Assembly: GCF_027706725.1 (NCBI RefSeq)
Contig: NZ_JAQFWQ010000044.1
Location: 1-52,726 of the forward strand
Source of the DNA: Nocardiopsis endophytica
GTDB taxonomy: Bacteria > Actinomycetota > Actinomycetes > Streptosporangiales > Streptosporangiaceae
Length of the DNA stretch: 52,726 nt
Direction: 5' to 3'
The number at the start of each line of letters is the position of its first letter. The stretch's first letter is position 1. The position numbers were made by a program, and so were the translations under genes. A model generated the notes under the pieces. It saw only the letters and a list, made by a program, of their open reading frames with translations, did no database searches and was not told the origin of the DNA. This document shows, piece by piece, positions 47,102 to 52,726 of this stretch.

Positions 47102-47626
47102 ATGCACCTGCGCAGGAAGTCCATCCAGGCGGCCACCGTCCTGGCCGCCGCCCCACTGGCCCTGGCCCTCCTTCCCACCAGCGCCGCCTACGCCCACGGA
47201 TACGTCTCCTCGCCCCCCAGCCGCCAGGCGCAGTGCGCCGAGGGCACCGTCGAGTGCGGCCCGATCAAGTGGGAGCCGCAGAGCGTCGAAGGCCCCAAGG
47301 GCCTGACCAGCTGCAGCGGGGGCAACGAGGCCTTCGCCGAGCTCGACGACGACTCCAAGGGCTGGTCGGTCGAGCCCGTCGGCACCAGCCTCGACTTCAC
47401 CTGGACCTTCACCGCCCGGCACGCGACCGCGGACTGGCAGTACTACGTCGGCGGCGACCGCGTGGCGACCGTCGACGGCAACGGGCAGCAGCCCCCGTCC
47501 ACCGTCACCCACAACGTGGACCTGAGCGGCTACAGCGGCCAGCAGAAGGTCCTGGCCGTGTGGAACGTCGCCGACACCGCCAACGCCTTCTACGCCTGCG
47601 TCGACGTCAACGTCGGCGCGGCCTGA
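47102..47626 (+). CDS. AA10 lytic polysaccharide monooxygenase (chitin-binding type)
   Basis: A 174-residue secreted copper monooxygenase that oxidatively cleaves chitin or cellulose. The signal peptide is residues 1-31, ending SAAYA, so the mature protein begins with His32 (HGYVSSPPSR), the N-terminal ligand of the copper His-brace; the second His is H107 in TARHATADW. The WEPQSVEGPKG motif is typical. It is single-domain with no carbohydrate-binding module. ATG at 47102 follows an AAAGGG-type Shine-Dalgarno. A terminator follows the stop. Confidence 0.95.
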   Translation: MHLRRKSIQAATVLAAAPLALALLPTSAAYAHGYVSSPPSRQAQCAEGTVECGPIKWEPQSVEGPKGLTSCSGGNEAFAELDDDSKGWSVEPVGTSLDFTWTFTARHATADWQYYVGGDRVATVDGNGQQPPSTVTHNVDLSGYSGQQKVLAVWNVADTANAFYACVDVNVGAA

Positions 47627-47663
47627 CCCCCCTCCCTCCGCCCGCGGAGGCCTGCGACGGAAC

Positions 47664-47701
47664 GGAACGCGGGGCGCGCCCTGAGGGGTGCGCCCCGTTC
47701 C
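47664..47701 (+). terminator. Terminator after the AA10 gene
   Basis: GGAACG-C-GGGGCGC on the left pairs with GCGCCCC-GTTCC on the right around a GCCCTGAGGGGT loop region. It begins 38 bases after the stop codon. Confidence 0.7.
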
Positions 47702-48306
47702 CGTGTCCGGGGCACGGCGGCCCCGCCGGCCACGCGGGGCACTTCGCGCGCATCCGTCGCCGAAGTCGCGGTTTCCCTGTGAACACGGGATGCCCGCGCG
47801 ACAATGAAGTGTGCGGCAGTCCGCCCCTCCCGGCTGCCGCACGCCTCTTGTGCACGGCGCCCCGCGGCCCGCCGACCACCCCGCCTTCCACCGCACCCGG
47901 CGACGGGCCCGCCCCGGGCCCACACGCGGAGCGGACGCCCTCCCCTCCCGCCCCCTCTGGCCCCGGCCCGCCATCCGAGGGATCCTGTACACCGTCGACG
48001 CCCACCGGCGCCCGCCCCCGCCACGGCCCGAGAGGGGGACGTTACGGGGCAGTTGGGAGTGGACGCTTGAGAGGCCCAAGTGGTTGACGGGTTTGCGCAG
48101 GTCGGCCGAAGGTGGCCGCAGGCGGCCGACGCGGCCTGACGACCTGGGGCGACCCGATACTGTTGCATCAGTTCCGGTCCCCGAGACCGGAACCGCGGGT
48201 GGTCGTCGAGCGGGGACGGCCACCCGCTTTGCGTTTCGCGGGGTCCGCGGAGGTTTCCGCGCAGACCTGTGCGGCGGTCCCCTCAGGGCCCCCGCTCCGT
48301 CCGCCC
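47702..48306. other. 600-base region with no supported gene
   Basis: Frames on both strands encode low-complexity Arg/Pro/Gly sequence. Hairpin-prone GC sequence around 48095-48135 and a GATACT box at 48156-48161 (lacking a partner -35 box I can recognise) are the only notable marks. A small RNA cannot be excluded. Confidence 0.4.
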
Positions 48307-48960
48307 CTACTCCGACCGGGCGCCCCGCGCCTCGTCCGGGGACATGTAGGCGCCCACCAGCCGGGCCACCACGGTCGTCAGGAAGAGCGTCCCCGACACC
48401 GCAAGCGTCCGCGCCCACGCGGTCATCGGCAGCACGTCCCCGTACCCCAGCGTCGCCAGGGTGACATAACTGAAGTACATGAGCCGCTGCCAGGTGACCT
48501 GCTCGCCCGGGGCCTGCGCGTCCTCGAAGCTCTGCGGCCACAGGATCTCCAGCGCGCCGTAGGTGGCCGCGAACAGCCCGCCCAGCAGCAGGTACACCGC
48601 GATCGCGGCCAGGATCAGCTCCAGTCCGTGCGCCCTGCTGTGCCGGAAGATGAAGGCGGCCAGCGCGTGGACGAGCACCACCTGAAAGACCGCCACCGAC
48701 GCGAACATCCCCAAGTGGGCCGCCTTGCTGTCCTGGTCCACGGCCACCCACAGGCCGAACACCAGGAACACCGCGGCCACGATGAACGCCGGGGCCGTAC
48801 GCTGCCCCTCGTCGCGGCAGATCATCACCCCGAAGACGATCATCACCGCGTACAGCGACATGTACAGCGCCGTCCACACCGGCCCGTGCAGGGTCACCGG
48901 GTAGCCGAACTGGAGCAGCGCCACCGCCGCCAGGAACCCCAGGAGCACCTTGTCGCGCAC
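48307..48960 (-). CDS. Two-pore-type potassium channel family protein
   Basis: A 217-residue membrane protein. Four hydrophobic segments form an N-terminal membrane block (residues 5-105), followed by a KcsA-like pore module: helix 113-135, pore loop SYVTLATLGYGD (selectivity filter T170-D175), and the last helix (residues 180-205). GTG at 48960 has GGAGG upstream. It lacks a regulatory RCK domain. Divergent from the ABC-F leader by about 170 bases. Confidence 0.88.
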   Translation of the reverse strand: MRDKVLLGFLAAVALLQFGYPVTLHGPVWTALYMSLYAVMIVFGVMICRDEGQRTAPAFIVAAVFLVFGLWVAVDQDSKAAHLGMFASVAVFQVVLVHALAAFIFRHSRAHGLELILAAIAVYLLLGGLFAATYGALEILWPQSFEDAQAPGEQVTWQRLMYFSYVTLATLGYGDVLPMTAWARTLAVSGTLFLTTVVARLVGAYMSPDEARGARSE

Positions 48961-49097
48961 GTTCCACGCCTCCTCTGACCGGTCCCCGTCCGGGCCCGCC
49001 CCGGAAGGTCGGCAGGTCAGGATCGTAGGGCGGCTCGGCCGCCGCGCGGGGGCGACACTCGGCGCGGGCACGGCACGGCTCCCGGACGGAAAATCCG

Positions 49098-49126
49098 TTG
49101 TTCCTCCGGCCCCACCCGCCGATAGC
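49098..49126 (+). promoter_or_regulatory. ABC-F promoter, WhiB7-like layout
   Basis: TTGTTC (49098-49103), 17-base spacer, GATAGC (49121-49126). AAAAT lies at 49090-49094, only three bases upstream of the -35 box, the position recognised by WhiB7 in actinomycete resistance genes. Start predicted near 49133. Confidence 0.55.
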
Positions 49127-49135
49127 CTGACGGGC

Positions 49136-49159
49136 ATGTCGACGCCCCGAATCTCTTAG
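49136..49159 (+). CDS. Candidate ABC-F leader peptide (MSTPRIS)
   Basis: ATG to TAG encodes seven residues. It begins three bases after the predicted transcription start, so it would be read from an almost leaderless mRNA. It ends one base before the first arm of a strong hairpin and 60 bases before the ABC-F start. This is the expected position for a drug-sensing leader peptide that controls an attenuator. No family comparison was possible. Confidence 0.5.
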   Translation: MSTPRIS

Positions 49160-49160
49160 C

Positions 49161-49196
49161 GAAGGACACCGCTTCCCCGCCTGAAGTGTGTCCTTC
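49161..49196 (+). promoter_or_regulatory. Attenuator-like hairpin in the ABC-F leader
   Basis: GAAGGACAC (49161-49169) and GTGTCCTTC (49188-49196) are perfect 9-base arms; CTTC/GAAG (49172-49175, 49183-49186) extends the stem above a small internal loop. The following TGCTTATTC is U-rich for this genome, giving a terminator-like shape. Downstream, GGAG (49206-49209) can also pair with CTCC (49215-49218), hiding the ABC-F Shine-Dalgarno. Confidence 0.65.
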
Positions 49197-49219
49197 TGCT
49201 TATTCGGAGCGTATCTCCC

Positions 49220-50824
49220 ATGATCACCCTCAGTGGTGTCGAGCTGCGCGCGGGCGCCCGCACGCTGCTCGCCGACGTCACCCTCACCGTCTCCCCGGGC
49301 GACCGCGTCGGCCTGGTCGGCCGCAACGGCGCGGGCAAGACGACCCTGATGACCGCGATGGCCGGAGCCGCCGCCCCCTCCTCGGGGACGATCGTGCGCC
49401 ACGGCCCGGTGGGCTACCTGCCCCAGGACGCCCGCGCCGCCGACCAGACCGCCACCGTCACCGGGCGCATCCTGTCCGCGCGCGGGCTCGACACGGCGTC
49501 GGCGGCGCTGCGGCGCGCGGAGGAGGCCATGGCCCGCGCCGCCACACCGGATGCCCTCGAACGCGCAATGCGCGCTTATGGCAGGGCGGACGCCGAGTTC
49601 CAGGCGGCGGGAGGCCACGCGGCGGAGGCCGAGGCGGCGCGCCTCGCCGCCGGGCTCGGCCTGGACGACCGTGCGCTGGACGCACCGCTCGGCACGCTCT
49701 CGGGGGGCCAGCGGCGGCGCGTCGAATTGGCGCGCATCCTCTTCTCGGGCGCAGACGGCATGCTGCTGCTGGACGAGCCCACCAACCACCTGGACGCCGA
49801 CGCGGTCCACTGGCTGCGCGGGTTTCTGCGCGCGCACCGAGGCGGCCTGGTACTGATCAGCCACGACACCGGTCTGCTCGCCGACGTCGTCGACCGCGTG
49901 TTCCACCTCGACCCCCGGCGGGCCGCGCTCGACGTCCACAACGTGGGCTGGCAGGGCTACCTCGACCAGCGCGCGGCGGACGAACGCCGCCGCGCCCGCG
50001 AGCGCGCGGGCGCCGAGCGCAAGGCCGCGTCCCTGCACGCCCAGGCCGCCAAGATGAGGGCGCGCGCGTCGACCGCGGTCGCGGCCAAGAACATGGCCCG
50101 GCGGGCCGAGCGGATGCTGGCCGAGACCGAACCGGTGCGCGGCGCGGAGCGGACCGCCCGCATCCGCCTGCCCGAGCCCGCGCCGTGCGGCAGGACGCCC
50201 CTGGGGGCGGTGTCCCTGGCCAAGTCCTTCGGTGGCCACCAGGTCCTCAAGGGGGTGGACCTGGCCGTCGACCGGGGGACACGCCTGGTGGTGCTGGGGT
50301 TCAACGGTGCAGGGAAGACGACGCTGCTGCGGCTGCTCGCGGGCAGGGAGGCGCCGGACGACGGGCGCGTCGTGCACGGCCACGGCCTGCGCCTCGGCTA
50401 TTTCGCCCAGGAGCACGACACGCTCGACCCGGAGCGCACGGTCCTGGCCAACCTCCAGGCGGCGGCGCCGGGGCTGGCCCGGGGCGAGGCCCGGCGCGTC
50501 CTGGGCGGGTTCCTGTTCACCGGGGACGACGCCGACAAGCCCGCCTCCGTGCTCTCGGGAGGGGAGAAGACGCGGCTGGCGCTGGCCGGGCTGGTGCATT
50601 CGGGCGCCAACGTGCTGCTGCTGGACGAGCCGACCAACAACCTCGACCCCGCCTCGCGCGGCGAGGTGCTCTCCGCGGTCGGGGCCTACCCGGGGGCGAT
50701 CGTGATGGTGACGCACGACGAGGGGGCCATCGACGCGCTCCGGCCCGACCGGGTGCTGCTGCTCCCGGACGCCGACGAGGACCTGTGGAGCGAGGACTAC
50801 CGGGAGCTCGTGGCGCTCACCTGA
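49220..50824 (+). CDS. ABC-F ribosome-associated ATPase
   Basis: A 534-residue cytoplasmic protein with two ABC modules and no membrane helices. Module 1: Walker A GRNGAGKTT (34-42), signature LSGGQRRR, Walker B LLLDEPTNHLD. Module 2: GFNGAGKTT, LSGGEKTR, LLLDEPTNNLD. The inter-domain linker is Arg/Lys/Ala-rich and helical, as in ABC-F proteins that enter the ribosomal E site. Some members confer resistance to macrolides, lincosamides or pleuromutilins; others are housekeeping (Ettha-like). Resistance is favoured here only by the leader/attenuator and WhiB7-like promoter. ATG at 49220 is ten bases after GGAG. Confidence 0.93.
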   Translation: MITLSGVELRAGARTLLADVTLTVSPGDRVGLVGRNGAGKTTLMTAMAGAAAPSSGTIVRHGPVGYLPQDARAADQTATVTGRILSARGLDTASAALRRAEEAMARAATPDALERAMRAYGRADAEFQAAGGHAAEAEAARLAAGLGLDDRALDAPLGTLSGGQRRRVELARILFSGADGMLLLDEPTNHLDADAVHWLRGFLRAHRGGLVLISHDTGLLADVVDRVFHLDPRRAALDVHNVGWQGYLDQRAADERRRARERAGAERKAASLHAQAAKMRARASTAVAAKNMARRAERMLAETEPVRGAERTARIRLPEPAPCGRTPLGAVSLAKSFGGHQVLKGVDLAVDRGTRLVVLGFNGAGKTTLLRLLAGREAPDDGRVVHGHGLRLGYFAQEHDTLDPERTVLANLQAAAPGLARGEARRVLGGFLFTGDDADKPASVLSGGEKTRLALAGLVHSGANVLLLDEPTNNLDPASRGEVLSAVGAYPGAIVMVTHDEGAIDALRPDRVLLLPDADEDLWSEDYRELVALT

Positions 50825-50979
50825 GAACGGGGCGGGCGTTTTGCCACCAAGTGCCCCTTCTTTACGGGAACGTGGCCGTCACGGGTCGTGCCGTGGGCAT
50901 CACGGCCCTGAGGAACGACCGCGGCCGCCCCGCCGCCCGGCGGGGCGGCCGCGGGGAGCCCGTACCGAGGAGGCCGAGC

Positions 50980-51549
50980 ATGGAAGCGTCGCGCACGAAC
51001 GGATGGATGGTCTTCGGAGCCGTACTGCTGCTGATGATCGGAGCGGTCAACCTGGTCCAGGGGATCGTCGCCATGACGCGCCCCGACTACTACGCGGTGG
51101 CCGGCGGCGAGATGCTCGTCCTGGACTTCTCCGGGTGGGGCCTGCTCCTCACCGTCTGGGGCGTCGTGCTGATGGCGGCGGGGCTGGCCCTGTTCACCGG
51201 GCACATGTGGGCGCGCACCCTCGCGGTGGTCCTGGTGGCGGTCAACGCGGTGGCGCAGCTGGGGTTCCTGGCCGCGTTCCCGCTCTGGTCGCTGGTGGCG
51301 ATCGGCGTGGACATGCTGGCCATCTACGGCCTGACGGCGGGCTGGCCGAGCGGGGCGCCCGGTGCGGGCGGCGTCGGCGAGGGCCGCGCCTACCGCGCGG
51401 GGCAGTCCGACGCCCAGGCGGCCCCGGCCGGGGCGGGCGCGGCGTCCGGCCCCATGGGGGAGCCGGACATGCGCATGGACCAGGAGCGCGCGTCGGACGA
51501 GGGCATGCCCCCGCCGCCCAAGGGCAGGCATGCCCAGCCGATGGAGTGA
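50980..51549 (+). CDS. DUF7144-like four-helix membrane protein
   Basis: A 189-residue protein with four hydrophobic helices (residues 8-30, 47-69, 73-92, 99-120). The N-terminus MEASRTNGWMVFGAVLLLM and the central LDFSGWGLLLTVWGV motif fit DUF7144 proteins of actinomycetes; role unknown. The C-terminal 65 residues are Gly/Pro/Ala-rich and probably disordered. ATG at 50980 follows GAGGAGG. The frame is open through the upstream ABC-F gene, but that is a shadow. Confidence 0.82.
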   Translation: MEASRTNGWMVFGAVLLLMIGAVNLVQGIVAMTRPDYYAVAGGEMLVLDFSGWGLLLTVWGVVLMAAGLALFTGHMWARTLAVVLVAVNAVAQLGFLAAFPLWSLVAIGVDMLAIYGLTAGWPSGAPGAGGVGEGRAYRAGQSDAQAAPAGAGAASGPMGEPDMRMDQERASDEGMPPPPKGRHAQPME

Positions 51550-51645
51550 CCGGCGCACACCGGCGGCGTGCGGGGCGCGGAGGAGGAGGCCTCCTCCGCG
51601 CCCCCATGTGAGGGGGCCGGTGCGAGGGCCAGCGTCAGGTGTCCG

Positions 51646-52494
51646 TCACCGGTGTCCGGCGTCCTCGGCCAGGCGTCCGCTGCGTTCGGCCGCCGCCGCC
51701 ACCGCCTCGGCGACCGCCTCCGGGACACCGTGCGCGTCCAGGCGGTCCAGCGCCTCCCGGGTCGTCCCGCCCGGTGCGGCCGCCTCGGCGGCCAGTTCGG
51801 CCGGGCCCCGGTCGGCCTCCCGCAGCAGCGACGCCGCGCCGAACAGGGTCTGCACCACCACCGCCCGCGCCTCACCGGGTGGGAGGCCCTGGTCGACGGC
51901 GGCGCCGGCCATCGCGGCGGCCAGGTGGTACAGGAGGGCCGGGCCCGACCCGGCCACCGCGGTGACCGCGTCCATCGCCTCCTCGCCCACCCAGGTGATC
52001 GAGCCGATCCCGGAGAACAGGCCGCCGACCCGGGCCCGGGCCTCGCCGTCCAGGTGGATGCCGCCGACCAGCGCCGTCATGGCCCGGCCGACCGCCGCGG
52101 CGGTGTTCGTCACGGCCCGCGCGGCCGGGCGCCCGGGGCCCAGAGCCTCCTCGAACCGCGCGAGCGGCACCGCGGCCGCGAGCGAGACCGCGACCGCCCC
52201 TTCGGGCAGTGCGGGGCCGACCTCGGCCGCGGCCGCGGGGACGGCCGGCGGCGGCACGGCGACCAGGGCGATGTCCGCGCCGTCGGCGGCGGCCGCGTCG
52301 TCCGTCCCCGCCGCCACCCCGTAGCGCTCGGCGAGGATGTGGGCCCGCTCGGCGGGCAGGGCGCTCACCGCGACGTCGCGCGCGGGAAGGCCCGCCCGCA
52401 GGAGGCCACCGAGCACCGCCTCCCCGAGGTGCCCGGCGCCGATGACCGCAATCCGGGTCCGTTCCGGCTCGTGGAGTGCATCTGTGCTGATCAC
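51646..52494 (-). CDS. proC: Pyrroline-5-carboxylate reductase
   Basis: Reduces pyrroline-5-carboxylate to proline with NAD(P)H, the last step of proline synthesis. It has 282 residues. The N-terminal Rossmann motif is VIGAGHLGEAVLGGL (residues 17-31) and the C-terminal dimer domain contains the family signature VAGSGPALLYHLAAAM and APGGTTREALDRLDAHG. GTG at 52494 is the start in frame before the Rossmann strand. It stands alone; a palindromic repeat lies about 110 bases upstream. Confidence 0.92.
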   Translation of the reverse strand: MISTDALHEPERTRIAVIGAGHLGEAVLGGLLRAGLPARDVAVSALPAERAHILAERYGVAAGTDDAAAADGADIALVAVPPPAVPAAAAEVGPALPEGAVAVSLAAAVPLARFEEALGPGRPAARAVTNTAAAVGRAMTALVGGIHLDGEARARVGGLFSGIGSITWVGEEAMDAVTAVAGSGPALLYHLAAAMAGAAVDQGLPPGEARAVVVQTLFGAASLLREADRGPAELAAEAAAPGGTTREALDRLDAHGVPEAVAEAVAAAAERSGRLAEDAGHR

Positions 52495-52601
52495 AGCGGG
52501 AAGGTTACTGAAGGTGGCGAGGCGGCTGCGGGAGATGCGCGGTGTGGCGGCCGATCACCCGAGGGCCGGTTCCATCGAAGGCGCGCGGACCGACGGGTGT
52601 G

Positions 52602-52672
52602 CTCGGCGATGATCTCGACAAGGGTGCTGTCAAAACCGCCGGAATGGCAGCACTCTTGTCGAGATCGTCGAG
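52602..52672. repeat. Palindromic repeat, copy F (first of composite pair)
   Basis: Arms GATCTCGACAAGGGTGCTG (52611-52629) and CAGCACTCTTGTCGAGATC (52648-52666) pair with one G:T. Outer bases CTCGGCGAT and ATCGTCGAG extend the match with a three-base offset. The interior TCAAAACCG echoes the family core. Arms have diverged (CTCGACAAG instead of CTCGGGAAA) but still pair. Confidence 0.8.
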
Positions 52673-52699
52673 GGGGCGGCGGTGCGGGGGCGCGCTGGT

Positions 52700-52726
52700 G
52701 TTGATCTCGGGGAAGTCGGGGTTATC
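52700..52726. repeat. Palindromic repeat, copy G, cut by window end
   Basis: GTTGATCTCGGGGAAGTCGG and the following GTTATC equal the left part of copy C. It follows copy F after the same G-rich linker found between copies B and C. Only the left half lies in the window. Confidence 0.8.

Noticed and set aside
47811-48464. Rightward 217-codon frame between the AA10 and channel genes
   Set aside because: Pro/Arg-rich random-like translation that runs antisense into the channel gene.
46928-50716. A leftward frame of about 1260 codons across the AA10, channel and ABC-F genes
   Set aside because: It is antisense to strongly conserved coding sequence and has low-complexity translation only.
16629-52726. 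CRISPR array
   Set aside because: The related palindromes are dispersed kilobases apart, not regularly spaced, and no cas gene is present.

Overview
This is a very GC-rich, chromosome-like window from an actinomycete. The evidence is codon bias strong enough to open long antisense frames, many GTG starts and ATGA/GTGA overlaps, an XRE/DUF397 cluster, a SARP regulator, an HbpS/SenS/SenR-like set, an AA10 monooxygenase and an EACC1/caspase pair. A Nocardiopsis- or Streptomyces-like host is an inference; no rRNA or tRNA is present to fix it. I see no integrase, transposase, phage gene or CRISPR array.

Layout. 1-0.9 kb: DUF2165 membrane protein. 1-13.8 kb: a complete galactoside locus. galT-galE-galK and a DeoR-type repressor read leftward. 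Binding protein, two permeases, GH36 alpha-galactosidase and GH2 beta-galactosidase read rightward. The shared intergenic region carries matching pairs of 10-bp-pitch operator repeats. Oligosaccharides would be imported, split by both galactosidases and passed to the Leloir pathway. 13.8-15.6 kb: two DUF397 genes, an XRE/DUF5753 regulator and a divergent HATPase anti-sigma-type protein. 15.6-20.4 kb: small accessory genes (VOC, SnoaL-like, an internally duplicated membrane protein, MarR, NAD(P)-binding protein). 21-23.5 kb: an EACC1-like gene overlapping a caspase / membrane segment / phytase-like beta-propeller fusion, a likely conflict system. 23.6-29.8 kb: rifampicin-phosphotransferase-like enzyme with MarR, siderophore-interacting protein, TetR with divergent alcohol dehydrogenase. 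29.9-33.9 kb: a PaoABC-type molybdenum aldehyde oxidoreductase. 34.4-40.1 kb: SARP regulator, dehalogenase-like hydrolase, thioesterase/MarR pair, LysR/DoxX pair. 40.2-42.8 kb: HbpS-like protein divergent from a sensor kinase and response regulator. 42.9-46.9 kb: anchored hypothetical protein, ABC-2 exporter, and a flavin monooxygenase remnant. 47.1-52.7 kb: AA10 monooxygenase, K+ channel, ABC-F protein with an apparent leader-peptide attenuator, DUF7144 protein and proC.

Regulation and repeats. Several divergent gene pairs have excellent palindromes between them. A family of roughly 62-70 bp palindromic repeats with a conserved interior occurs seven times, twice as the same two-element composite (17950-18107 and 52602-window end). 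The strongest candidates for new biology are the EACC1/caspase/phytase-like module, the ABC-F leader with promoter, hairpin and masked Shine-Dalgarno, the palindrome inside the kinase promoter, and the composite repeats.
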